This document shows positions 1 to 10,226 of a stretch of DNA of 64,000 bases, one piece after another. The stretch's first letter is position 1, and every line of letters begins with the position of its first letter. The DNA comes from Pyrenula massariospora (taxonomy: Eukaryota; Ascomycota; Eurotiomycetes; Pyrenulales; Pyrenulaceae). Under the pieces are notes generated by a model, which was not told the origin of the DNA, made no database searches, and saw nothing but the letters and a program-made list of their open reading frames with translations. The translations under genes were made by a program, and so were the position numbers. The DNA is taken from positions 558,001-622,000 of the forward strand of contig JAGFMI010000017.1 of assembly GCA_021030905.1 (NCBI GenBank), given 5' to 3'.

Positions 1-2285
1 ATCTCCCCATGATGAGAGGCTCTCGGTCTCCCACCCGTGGTCGCTTCCCTCCTCAACCCGTCTTCGTAATTACGTTCTCCGCCCATTCCAAACCCCAAGT
101 TCTTCTCTTGGTAGTCATTCTCACCCCCGACACCGCCAATCCGGCTAACCGGAAACTCCCTGCTCGGCGTGTACTTCGGCGCAGGGCTGTCCGGCCGCGG
201 CGATGGTGCCCTCACGTGCCCGAGAGGGATATCGTCAAATCCACTCCGGTCGTCGACGTGGTAGATCCCACCGCGTGGAACACTCTGCGTGTGCGTGGTA
301 ATATGGTACGCATCTGTGGTCCCACCTTCGCCACGTGTCTTATCTCGCCCGAACCACAGGGTCAAGGCGCGGATGATGGCGATCAGAACGATGAGCAGAT
401 ACAGGCAGATGATGACGGTGGAAATGAGGGCCTCCTGGCGGATGCCCTTCTTGATGCCGTCTGCGAGGGAGTTGACGGTACTGGTGACCTCGTCGGTGGT
501 AGAGGATCCTGGGGAGGCGAGGAAGGAGGATGCAGAGCCAGACTTGGCTTTTGCGGAACCGGCGGTGCTGTCGTCTTTGTTATCGTCGGCCAGCGCGGCC
601 ATGGCACCCAGGCTGAAAGTGTCGTTCTGGAGCATGGGAAAGTCGATGTGCGCGTGGTCGCTGATCCAGGTAAGGCCCTTTTGGATGCCGACGATTTTGA
701 GGGTGATGAGACAGTTGAGGACTTCGGTGATGGGGTCGTAGAGGATGGTGCCGCCAAAAGTCTCGTTAAGGACGTGGGTCATCTCGTTCACAAAGGTGTT
801 GAGAGTGTCGTTGATGGCGCCAGTAGAGATGTTGACCCAACCAAGCATTTTGTCGTTAATGTCAAAGTTGGTCTGGTTGATGGCGTGGTTGGTGCCGACG
901 GCCCACTGTTCGCTGGCATTGTTGAGCGAGTTGACGACCTTGCCGGCGAAGTCGCCCACTTGATTAGTCAGGGCGGGGACTTCTTTTTGAACGCTCTTCA
1001 AGAGAATATATTGGCAGAAGCAGGAGAAGAGGCCAGCGAGTCCAAGTGATAGGAGGAAGAGGGCCGGGGTTGAAGTCGCGTAGGCGGTGACCCATCGGAT
1101 GAGAACTTGACGACGTGTGGATCCGACCTTAGAGGCAGCCTTAATGCCCGCAGTAGCCGTGTAGGGACGACTGACAATGTAGACAACATCCATCGGATCG
1201 TGAGCTTCGCTTCGAACGAGCTGTGCGCGTTCTTGCATCGTTCTCCATCGTTTGATTTCGCGCCAGGCCATGGGAATGCAGACCAGGATTGCGGCGATGC
1301 AGATAACGATGATAAATATTTGACGTAGCTTGTATGCGAGCTCGAGGATTTTGTCGAAGAAAGAATTGATGCTGTTGTCGTCGCTGCAGAAAGTCAATTT
1401 TTCCTTTTGGGGGACGGGAAATAGGCTGCGGTTGAACTCGTAAGTGTGCATGCTATCATTGACGAGGCCCTTGAGTTTCTCGAAAGGAAAGCGGATAGCA
1501 GTATTTGTAAGATTGTTGACCTGAGCGAAAGTAGGGATAGAGTTGTTAAGCTTGTCAAGGCCTTCGTTAAGGTTGCTGGGGAGAGCGAGATCATGTAAAG
1601 CAGTCATTTGCTTGTTGAGATCCAGTGAGGGAGGCTTGATGCTGTGTCCAGTGACGGCTGTGAGACCCGAGTTGAGTCCACCCAGGAACTTGTTCCAGTC
1701 ATTTTCAAAAGTGTTGACAACCTTGCCCATGTCATCCCCAATACCCTGGATGGTCTTGTTGAGAAATGACTCGGCGTCTTTGATGACTGAGAGGGCAACG
1801 TGCAAGCTTCCGCTTACAGCCAATGTGATCAGGCAGAGATAGGTTGATGTCATCATGTTGATCACAAAGACGACGAGTTCTTCAACACCGGTCATGGACA
1901 TGAGAGCCATTTCATGGAGACCATTAACGGCTTTCTCCACCCCAGTGGCGGTGAGCTCGTTCACGCCTTTGGACATGTAATGAGGCATCGACGCCATGGC
2001 ACTGCCCACACTCTCGACATCGGAGCAAGCAGAAAGAGCTTTGCTTCGAGCGGAACCGACATCATCTTTGAGACTGGCGATGGCGATGAGGGTTCGAGCA
2101 AGGACAAGTAAGAGGAGAATCGTCCAGCGATTAATCCAGATTTGGGAGAGGCGAGCCCGGAGGCCCAGATAGGGTGTAATGGTTGGGATGGTGGAGGGTA
2201 TAGGCCGCGATGGGTCGGCGGTGGAGTATTGATCTCTGGTATCGTGGTTTTGCGCAGCCAAGGGAGGTGAAGGCTGATTTGACAT
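1..2285 (-). CDS. PRM1: Plasma membrane fusion protein Prm1, 3' end cut by window edge
   Basis: One uninterrupted minus-strand frame runs from an ATG at 2285 to the window edge, about 761 codons with no stop seen. The N-terminus (MSNQPSPPLAAQ) is followed by a short cytosolic tail and a hydrophobic segment near residues 50-70 (NRWTILLLLVLARTLIAIAS). Further membrane segments lie near 315-335 (QIFIIVIAILAAILVCIP), 400-425 and 615-640, with long N-glycosylation-rich loops between them. This four-pass layout and order are those of fungal Prm1, which stabilises membrane fusion during mating and hyphal or germling fusion at the plasma membrane. The C-terminal tail is rich in Ser, Pro and Gly and charged. 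Family known, partner proteins unknown. No introns are needed. The large plus-strand ORF over the same region is an antisense shadow. Confidence 0.93.
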   Translation of the reverse strand, partial: MSNQPSPPLAAQNHDTRDQYSTADPSRPIPSTIPTITPYLGLRARLSQIWINRWTILLLLVLARTLIAIASLKDDVGSARSKALSACSDVESVGSAMASMPHYMSKGVNELTATGVEKAVNGLHEMALMSMTGVEELVVFVINMMTSTYLCLITLAVSGSLHVALSVIKDAESFLNKTIQGIGDDMGKVVNTFENDWNKFLGGLNSGLTAVTGHSIKPPSLDLNKQMTALHDLALPSNLNEGLDKLNNSIPTFAQVNNLTNTAIRFPFEKLKGLVNDSMHTYEFNRSLFPVPQKEKLTFCSDDNSINSFFDKILELAYKLRQIFIIVICIAAILVCIPMAWREIKRWRTMQERAQLVRSEAHDPMDVVYIVSRPYTATAGIKAASKVGSTRRQVLIRWVTAYATSTPALFLLSLGLAGLFSCFCQYILLKSVQKEVPALTNQVGDFAGKVVNSLNNASEQWAVGTNHAINQTNFDINDKMLGWVNISTGAINDTLNTFVNEMTHVLNETFGGTILYDPITEVLNCLITLKIVGIQKGLTWISDHAHIDFPMLQNDTFSLGAMAALADDNKDDSTAGSAKAKSGSASSFLASPGSSTTDEVTSTVNSLADGIKKGIRQEALISTVIICLYLLIVLIAIIRALTLWFGRDKTRGEGGTTDAYHITTHTQSVPRGGIYHVDDRSGFDDIPLGHVRAPSPRPDSPAPKYTPSREFPVSRIGGVGGENDYQEKNLGFGMGGERNYEDGLRREATTGGRPRASHHGE

Positions 2286-4464
2286 TGCGGTTGTCGAGGA
2301 CGGGAATATTCTATAGCGTCCGGCGCCGGAACTGTCAGCGAAACGTCTATGGTCTATGAAATCTGGATGATCGCAACCGATGCAGAAGGAAAGACAACAA
2401 AATGAAATTCGTTAAATGGCAGAAGGAAGAGAGTGAAATCTAGAACATGAAGGATGATTCGAGCCAAGTCAGCTGGAGTTAGGTATAGGGCCCCCCAGCT
2501 GATTGTGAAAGAAGTGAAGGGAACAAAGGTAGTCGACAATAAGCCATCGAAGACAATGAAGTGCCTCAAACGCGTGAATAGACCCGGCAAGTTCGACGCC
2601 CACAAAAAAAGCATTGTTCCATTCTTAGCTGCACCAATCGAGGGCGTGCAAGAGGGGAGCGTTGAAACGTACCCTTTGTCCCCGCGCAACGTCGAACCCA
2701 CCAACCACTCGGAACATTCCAAACATATCCATCGCTTTCAAAGGTCTTGACTTGTTTCAAACCGTGATGCTTCGACGTCGGTGGTTGATGGAATATTGAT
2801 TGGTGGCCGTGGAGTCAGGCTTGTCGAGTCGCGCGTTTGGGAGAGCCTCCGGTGGGCGGGTAAATCCCCAAGAAGCGCGGGCAGCCAACCAATCTTGAAG
2901 TTGAGAGTCAGTCGTTTCAGGTGAGCGTGAACGTCGCGAAAAGAAGGCCGGTCGCATCTTCTGGCCGATTCGAGTCCTTTGGCAACAGAAGTAATGTAAC
3001 TGCCTGTGGTCTCAACTTCAGTACGTTCGCGTTTCTTACGGCTACCTGCTGCGCGATGGAACTACCAGGCCTCCGATGGCCTCGGTCGCAAAGATGGAAC
3101 TTGGCCAGCGTCGGAAGAGAGAAATGTCGAGTCCATCGCGCAGCAGGCTGTCTAGTATCCGACAGCGTAAGGAGGCAAGGCGAACGCAATCGATTGACAG
3201 TGCCTGGGGAAAGAAAGGAAAGAAGATTGAGTCGCATCATCGCCCAACTTATCGTGGCTCTGTGGCGGTCGCAGTCCAGGATGCCGATGACGACCCACGC
3301 CCAGCCACGGGACCTTCCCTCCACCAGATTTTCATTCGCTGGTCACTCTCCCACTTCCTTGTTTCGCATCCTTTTGGATGGGCCGCTTGAGCTGAGCCAT
3401 ACCGTTTGGAGGTTGGTGCGACTCTAGCACACCCACCCAATCAAGCGTCTTTTTTTATCAGCCTTGTGCCTTGTCAACAAGACGCAGAGAGAGCGATGGG
3501 TTCGCCACGGAAACGATTCTTACTTTCCCAAATCTTTTGATAGCATCCATCAAAGATACGCTTGTCTCATGGCTATATTTATGGCTGTTGATCTCTAGGA
3601 GCAGTCATCTCTTTACGAAGAGAACGAGATAAATATCCTGCGCTCGCGAAGGCTCTCGATTTACGAATGGAAATTGAAGTAATATTTCTGAACCAAAGTA
3701 GCTAATGGTGAAGTTGAGATATCATAACACAACAAGAGACAAGTCTCCCTAGAGTGAATTGCCATGTCCATGCGCGTCTGATCCGAGCACTTTACTACTG
3801 ATTCCCTTGAGAATGCCCAGAAAGCAATTTTGAGGTGGAAGGCACTCCTTCATCTTCGCGTAAAGAAAAAACATTGAGTAACAGTACATCGCAGCATCGT
3901 AGCTATGCGCTTGATTTCCGTTGACCTACCGACTGAGAATTGGCATTAGGTAAATAGGATCGAGTGCTCGCACTCGTGGCTTTATACCGAGATAGATCCT
4001 GCGGCAAGAGAACTGGTATACAACCATGGCCTCTTTTCCATGCAAACGAGACTTAGCAACAGAAGCTCCGGGCCAACAAGTAATGCAAGCCCAGAAGTGA
4101 ATAAAGTGCACATTTGTTATCCCAATACTTCTGCTGTGTTCGGCGCGTTCTTCCACAATTCACTGGCGATAGAAGTTCTTTTTCAGCTCCAGAAGCTGCT
4201 CAGCATCGGTTCAAGGTCAGCAATCGCAGACGCTGATGGCTATCAAGATTTCATAGGCGACAGAGGGTAGTAGAGTACATCAGGGTGAGAAGGTTGAGGC
4301 AATGCCGCAAGTATTGCGTAGCCGATCATTTTCACGTCGAATACAGCCGAGCGAGGTAGTTCAAATCACTTGTAGTCATCGCCAGTCAAGCATATCATGT
4401 GTCACGCGGATAGGCACTGCAAAGTCCATGTCACGCAGCTAGTCGAGATCAAGAAAGGCAAAGG
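2286..4464. other. Intergenic spacer between PRM1 and the KH-domain gene
   Basis: This stretch of 2.2 kb holds the PRM1 promoter side and the 3' flank of the KH gene. It contains several short ORFs on both strands (the longest about 168 codons, near 2921-3427), but none has a recognisable domain, a consistent intron structure or a family resemblance I can name. No RNA gene or clear repeat was seen. Confidence 0.6.
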
Positions 4465-6149
4465 TCACGAAGTACCGGGAGCCCCAGGCTGCTCACCTGA
4501 AGCTGGGCCTCCCTGTTGCTGTTGTTGCATAGCTGCGTACCAAAGGGCGAGGTAATTCTGGTAGCCTCCATAGGCAGCATAAAGGTCTTCTCCACCGGGC
4601 GGTGCCTGAGGCGCTTGTCCCGGCGCTGGCTGCTGATCGTAGCTTGGCTGTGAGTATTGATTACCATACGACGAATTGTCACGGCGATCATCGGACTCTC
4701 CGCGGTTGCGAGATTCTACAACCTCAACTTTCTCCATGATGGCTTGTTTGGCCAACTCAATGGCATGTCTGGTTCCGACTAGGCCAATCTCACGTTCAAT
4801 GTCTCTGCCAGAAGCAGGTGACACGTTGATTTTGCATCCAGTATTGTTTTGCATTTCTTTTATAGACTCGCCTCCTTTGCCGATAATCATGCCAACGGCT
4901 TCCCCTGGCACCATGATCCTATCATTAGCTTTTTCTCCGGAGCCACTCTGTTGGTTATCTCGGCTTCTCCGAAGATCTTGGGATTTTGGTGCACCGTTTG
5001 TATCGCTGTCAACGACCTCCATGATGAGGTCTTTGGCACGCTGTTGCGCTTGTACCGAACCAATCAAGTTCACCGGTCGGAGTCCTTGGACACTCTTGTT
5101 CTCAGCAACAATATTGACGTGGCAACCACTACGTTCTTGAAGATCTCGAATCGTCTCTCCTCCACGTCCAATAATTAGACCTACGGTACGGTCCGGCACC
5201 ATGATCTGAACGGTGTTCTCCTCGTCTGTCGTATTCTGTTGCTGCTGTTGTTGATGGTGTTGCTGCTGTTGAGAAGATCTCTGGCCTCTGGAGCGGTCAT
5301 TCCCTCGGTTACCATTCTCATCGATTATGCGGAATATCTCGTTTTTCGCGTTTTGTCTGGCCTGGCGACTCCCGGAAATCCTACAGTGCCGGGTTGGCCC
5401 ACCACTTTCAGGTCCATCTGTGAACTGTACTCGGGCACCAGTGCTACTCTCAACTCGTCGTAGGTTTTCACCAGCTCTACCAATGATCAAGCCTACCAAG
5501 CTCTTTTCGATTGGAAGAATATCGACTTCCGCGTCACCCCTTCCTCTGCCGGCAGATTGCCTGTCGTCATGCATGGCGTACACGGGGGAAAATCTACCTC
5601 GGCCAGGAGGTGAAAGCGACCGGTCACGATGGTATCCACGATCGGACATCCCTCGACGCTCGTCACGATAAGGGTTATAGTTGTCACGAAAATTGTCGCG
5701 ACTCGGTCGGTGTGGCGACGGGGATCGAGAACGACGATAGGAATGCGGATCATCGTTTCGAGAGCGGGCTCGAAAATTGTCAGTGCTGCCATGCTGCAAC
5801 TGCGAAACGCATACCTCTGCTAGGATCATAAGAAACGCCTTTTTCAGCTGCGATTCCGCGAGCTTTTGCAATAGCATCAGTGATGCTGACTGAGCCTGAT
5901 TTTACCGGTTTAATCCCGCCAACATCAACAGTACCGGAATGAGTCGGAGGAGGTAAATTGTACGGAGCAGGGGGGGTTGGTGTAGCATAAGATGGAGGGT
6001 ACGCTGGCATTCCAGGAGGTTGGCCAGTTTGCGCAGGTGTACTGCTTTGATTTTGTGAAGCTAACACATATTAGCCGCGTTATCAAGATCAAGAGTTAAG
6101 ACCAACCCAGTGCCGCCAGTAGGCTAGATATATTTTGCGAATCCGCCAT
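4465..6149 (-). CDS. RNA-binding protein with three KH domains (FUBP-like)
   Basis: Proposed exons on the minus strand are 6149-6107, 6060-5815 and 5768-4465, with two 46-nt introns. Exon 1 encodes MADSQNISSLLAAL, and exon 2 a Pro-rich stretch ending near SYDPSR. Exon 3 begins with an Arg/Ser region and then has three KH domains, each with a G-x-x-G loop (LIIGRAGENL, LIIGRGGETI, MIIGKGGESI). A Gln tract follows the first KH domain. The C-terminus is rich in Pro, Gln, Gly and Tyr. Three tandem type-I KH domains with low-complexity ends resemble far-upstream-element-binding or K-homology splicing and mRNA regulators, so binding to single-stranded RNA or DNA in the nucleus or cytosol is expected. 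The second intron has a good CTGAC branch site but a GAG acceptor rather than YAG; it is needed to keep frame. The total is about 530 residues. Confidence 0.88.
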
Positions 6150-6924
6150 TGTTGGTTATGACCCGAGTAGTTGCACAAAACGTGAGATTTGCGCAGAGAT
6201 GCGACAATAAGTATGTAGAGCGCTTGCAGGTGCTGTGAGTTGGCGAGTGTAGTGACGTGTGATTTCCAGGATGATCAAGATTAGATTATCTTCACTGGTG
6301 AACTCCAGTTGTGATATTTTCTTTGTTGACTCGACACCAATCTGGAACGCTGGATGCGGAGGTCGAAGAATTGAATACACGCTATTCCGCTTTCGTTACA
6401 AGGTCACGTGGAGATCATTTACAAACATAGGTGGCCGCTGTTCGGTCTTAGCGTTTCGGGAAAACAGAGCTATCTGAACGCGAAAATAGTATTTATATTA
6501 AATCTGGAGGTCATGTTCTGGTCATGTGAAAGTAATCAGTGGGAGCATTCAAGCTTCGTGATCGGCTTATTGGACCGTATCCAGGTCCCGTTGACTACAA
6601 CCCCGTTTACAAGGTATTGGTTCCGGAAATGTGTCTGCCATAGGAAAATAATGTACATATCAAGACATGATAAAACCACTGTAATGAATTCCCTTCTTGA
6701 GGTTGTAGTACCTTTGTTTCAGCACATTGTAGGATTATCTATACACGCGAACACAATTCTCTGGCATTTGCCCAAGAAATAGCGTTACGAGAAGAAAGCT
6801 TCTGGTATATGCTCATTTGCGGGCCGGGGCATTCTGTTGACTTGTTTGATCTTGTGGTCGAAACGGCCGAGAGCTAGCACCTATTCTTCGGCTCCTGCAA
6901 CATGATCAGCTTATGATACTTGGT
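6150..6924. other. Intergenic spacer, no gene seen
   Basis: This is 775 bp between the 5' end of the KH gene and the 3' end of the thioredoxin-fold gene. A 124-codon plus-strand ORF (6408-6782) has no signal, domain or intron support and looks like chance. No RNA gene was seen. Confidence 0.55.
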
Positions 6925-7718
6925 CTAGACATGGCATACATACATGATCGTTCTGCTTAGGAAGGAGATGCCAATCATGAAAAGCCAGCTTGGTACAGCC
7001 GAGAATCCATAAAAGACATAGCCGATCGGCTTCAAGAGACCCAGTTGCGCAAGCGTTCCATCAATTGGATGGAATACTCCATCATACGCCGGGACCTCAT
7101 TGTACGCCTTTTCCGAGTGGATCTTGACAATATCTTGGACCTTGGTGTCGTTAGTCCTCAGTGGAATAATGTGTAATGCTGTTGCGGGCTTGGATTGATC
7201 TGCGGCTGGAATTGGTATCTGATAGTGCCATATAGAGGGGACTCCAGTTGACCAGATCGAGCACAATAGCGGCTGCTTATCGCAGTTGAGATATCCGAGG
7301 TTTGGGCTTGTTGGATCAACAGAGAGGAGTGCGACAGATTGCTACATGGGGAACGATTAGCTAAAACTAGGGCCTGATCTAACATAGGGTAACTTACGTT
7401 CCAGGCTTTCTCAACCATCCCACATTCACCAAAGCACGACTTATTGCCTCCAGATACCAAAATCATCCATTCCTCTGGTCCTTGACCAGATTGTGCGGAG
7501 GATGGACGAAGGAGGTTCTCCCAATTGTCAGCCGTGAACTTTGCGACCACCTTTTCCGCAACCTTCGAAGCGCCAGCGTCAATTGGAGCGGTTGCAGCCG
7601 CTGTCGGTATGTACGATTTTGCTTTATTGAACCATCCCTGCGCCTTGTCTCTTAACGGTTGTTGTTCTTGAGCGGCAGTAATGGCTGAGAGAAACGGTAG
7701 GATCCAAGAGACGTGCAT
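6925..7718 (-). CDS. ER-type thioredoxin-fold membrane protein, uncharacterised
   Basis: There are two exons on the minus strand, 7718-7398 and 7341-6925, with a 56-nt GTAAGT...TAG intron; the product is 245 residues. The N-terminus (MHVSWILPFLSAITAAQ) is a signal peptide. The middle (about residues 60-170) has the layout of a thioredoxin-like fold: a WENLL helix, the strand EWMILVSGG, then C-x3-C (CFGEC) where thioredoxins have CxxC, then a strand, Asp and an SIW-GVPSIWHY segment that includes the usual cis-Pro. A C-terminal hydrophobic stretch (PSWLFMIGISFLSRTIMYV) is a likely membrane anchor. A luminal ER location is inferred. Because the CxxC is altered, oxidoreductase activity is doubtful and a chaperone or structural role is possible. 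I do not recognise a named gene. Confidence 0.78.
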
Positions 7719-8260
7719 GGTGACGAAGTTGGAGAGCCGGATAGATTAGGGATTGCTCAGGTAGAGTCAGAATGCGTATGCGCCTGGACACTTGAGAATG
7801 ATTTCGAATACTTGACGGTAAGAATGGACGAAGAATAGACAAGAAGGAGAATCAAAAATAGAGGACAATGGGGTATATACAGGCAAGGCTAAAAAGGTGG
7901 TGATCCGACCGACCCTGAGGTAGGTGAGGTGATTGTTTGGCTGCGCGGAGACGGACCTGGCCGTGCCTGGAGCTTGAGATCTCGACGCCAAAATCCAGGT
8001 GGGTCGCCAGTAAGCGATCTGCCAAGATAGCAGATTTGCGGGCCGAGCTCACCCGCTTCGGGCCTCGAGGCGGTGCTGCTTTATACTCACCACTTCTCGC
8101 CTGAGCCGCACCCTGTACTCACCTTCTACTGCTGTTTAAATTAGACCGCGCTGGTTAGGGAGACGCTGGCCGGAGCTCGCGCGGTGCTTGGGTGAGTAGG
8201 GGTGAGTCTTACCCGCAGCCCGGGGGGGGGGGGTTCTTACCCCTGTTCTTCTTCCAGGCG
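7719..8260. other. 5' flank and GC-rich spacer with CTCACC repeats
   Basis: This is the promoter side of the thioredoxin-fold gene, followed by a GC-rich stretch (8040-8225) with repeated CTCACC/GGTGAG words and a run of ten G at about 8222-8231. The block around 8046 (CTCACCCGCTTCGGGC) resembles 10819-10834 (CTCACCCGTTTCGAGC), so related repeat material lies at both borders of the island. Confidence 0.5.
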
Positions 8261-8440
8261 ACCAACACATAAAATCTAGCGTCCCTATCCTGCAAGGCGC
8301 CATGGCACATTGGGGACTCGGGACCGATGGCAGCAGATGGAGATCCTGGGAGCCTAGTTGCTCCCAGGATCTGGCACTTTGCTTCCTGGAGCGGGGCCTT
8401 TTTTCCTGGGACCACAGTAGACGTTCCCAGGAGTAGTCAG
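8261..8440. repeat. Array of TCCYGGGA hairpin repeats
   Basis: Several copies of an imperfect palindromic unit (TCCTGGGA / TCCCAGGA) sit in 180 bp. The clearest is a perfect 13-bp inverted repeat with a 6-nt loop at 8341-8372. Related units occur near 8381, 8404 and 8424. A second array of the same type lies at 31884-31975, about 23 kb away and also beside an AT-rich tRNA island. This is a short dispersed repeat; its family and mobility are unknown. Confidence 0.65.
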
Positions 8441-8739
8441 GCTCGCCTAGCTCTTCCTATGATCGACCGATAACCAAAATCCACCATTTTCAAAACGCTT
8501 TAATTCAAAATATTAGGCATTAACTTATATAAAAAAATATATTTATTTTCAATATATTTACTATACTCAATTATCGTAAACGAAATGATATTTACAGCGA
8601 GTAACTTTGGAAATAAAAGATGTAGAGAATAAAGGCTTAAACTATTCAGATCTGCAAATTTCTTGCTATCATAAGCTAGAATGCTACGGATATTATAATC
8701 CTTTCTGAGACTTGCAACTCTTATGTTTTCCTTGTCCTT
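8441..8739. other. AT-rich block
   Basis: About 8500-8730 is strongly AT-rich (TATATAAAAAAATATATT-like runs) and sharply different from the GC-rich flank to its left. No gene is seen. Such blocks in ascomycetes often mark old RIP-mutated repeats; here that is an inference from composition only. Confidence 0.5.
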
Positions 8740-9690
8740 TTATTTGCTGAAAGGACGGCCCGGAAGCCGGCTTGATTCCTCCCAAGTCCTCCCAATCAAT
8801 ACATCGTATACCGCGTTCAACCACAAAACCACAGAGTCCCCAGTCTGATAAGGCATCCCATCAAAAGCTTCGTTCCATCTCGTCGTTCCTTTTACTCTTA
8901 TCACTACACGCGATGCGTCATCCCTAGAGCTGCTATCTAAAGCCCAGCAGTCTGCGTCAGGACCATCTGCAACGTAGCATTGAACAAATAGCGGCTGGTT
9001 TCGAACAAATTCCGCAATTGATTTGCGTATATTCAATGTTTGGCCGCAGACATAGATATATTGACATGAACGAGTAAAATGAACCTTTACTTCCTTGCCT
9101 TTCAGAAATTCATGCGATTCTTGTCGCGAGACTTTTTACTGCGAGTCTTTATACCGCGCCTCTAAGACTCCCACCAATATTCGCGTAGGAGAGGATCGTC
9201 TGAGTGACGTAACGCAATATATTCCTTTTGCCGCATTCGATAGAAATCTCGCAAGATAGGATTATCGGACTTGTACAGGTCCCCTAGAGCATTGCTTGCT
9301 GGACCAATCGATTGAAAACTTTTGGTCAGCGGCGACGCAACGTTCAGATGACAACCCGCGTGGGGACAAAGTGCCTCGTTCGGAAGGTATCGTGTCAATA
9401 ACGTCTTTGGAAGAGTTTGTAGGATGATAGCGCTCCACATTTCCAAACAATTCAATGTAAGTGGGTCAACTGTTCGCTTAGGATTAGACAGCATTACCCA
9501 TGTTGAACAGGCGTTGGGACCAAGCTGCTTCCACACATAGTAGTGAAGCGATGAGTGTCGTTGACGATACTCTAAGTCATCGTGGTGACCGATTCGGGTC
9601 CTTGTCTCTTGGCGGCATAAGACAACACATATGCGCCGGGAGCTCTCTTCGGGCTCATCCATCTCGCGCTGCTTTTCGCGCTGATTTTAG
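8740..9690 (-). pseudogene. GIY-YIG-type protein, 3' portion only
   Basis: Two minus-strand coding blocks are seen: 9662-9162 (extending in frame to about 9690) and 9036-8740, separated by about 125 bp that would need an intron. The first block contains TRIGHHDDLEYRQRHSSLHYYV, which matches the second half of a GIY-YIG nuclease core (the conserved Arg and His in R-I-x2-H, then Tyr/Arg and SLHYYVW), followed by a helical region with LNCLEMWSAIILQTL. The N-terminal GIY...YVGQ half is missing: upstream sequence runs at once into an AT-rich block with no start. The missing half is present on the other strand at 10.7 kb. The family is a fungal GIY-YIG-like group of unknown role. I treat this as a truncated or rearranged copy. 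Confidence 0.5.
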
Positions 9691-9714
9691 CGCCCAGCTT
9701 GTAGCTAACCCTGT

Positions 9715-10013
9715 TTAAAATTTCTTTTTTTTTATAAAAAAAATATCTATTTCACTTTTTAAAATCTGCGACCCCTTTTTAACGTGTATAACTAAATATT
9801 ATATTATATTTTCAATTTTTGCGGTTGACTGTTTGATAATATAAAATTATAAACTATAATAATACAAAAACAAAAATAAAATTAATTTACAAAATAAGAT
9901 TAATTAGCAAATTTACTAAGCGAAAAAAAAGTTCAAATTATATATTTCAAATTTAACGACCTAGAAAGATAGCTAGTTAGTTCAGTAAGAGTTTAGGGGG
10001 GCAAGTGCATATT
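9715..10013. other. AT-rich block beside tRNA-Arg
   Basis: Poly-T and A/T-rich sequence (about 9718-9960) separates the GIY-YIG 3' portion from the tRNA gene. No coding signal is seen. The abrupt composition change is where the GIY-YIG reading frame is lost. Confidence 0.55.
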
Positions 10014-10099
10014 CACTTCGATGGGACTCGAACCCACAATGTCCGCCAAGCAATTATTGAAAACCGGAAAGCGACGCCTTACCATTAGGCCACGAAGCC
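10014..10099 (-). tRNA. tRNA-Arg (anticodon CCG) with anticodon-loop intron
   Basis: Read on the minus strand, a box A (TGGCCTAATGG) and box B (GGTTCGAGTCC) are intact. The acceptor is GGCTTCG with CGAAGTG: five Watson-Crick pairs, one G-U, and a G-G mismatch at the 1:72 position. The D-arm GCC/GGC is normal. The anticodon loop is TT-CCG-G, followed by about 15 nt of intron (TTTTCAATAATTGCT) at the canonical 37/38 site. The anticodon stem contains two G-U pairs. The weak ends of two stems mean it may be a fading copy, but the promoter and fold are otherwise good. It has no D-loop insertion, unlike the other two tRNA genes here. Confidence 0.8.
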
Positions 10100-10226
10100 C
10101 GAATTAGACTGCATTTCATTTATGCAATATATGTTTATGTTAAAGCTGTAATCTAAAACACATTTAAGAAAACTACACCTTATTATCAGCGTTAACTAAA
10201 ATTAAAACGACGTGAGTAAGCTATAT

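Noticed and set aside
9-1049. 346-codon plus-strand ORF
   Set aside because: It is exactly antisense to PRM1, which has the conserved membrane segments; the plus reading has no domain.
2921-3427. 168-codon plus ORF in the PRM1 upstream spacer
   Set aside because: Three overlapping ORFs on both strands of similar length; no domain, no intron signals, no recognisable family.
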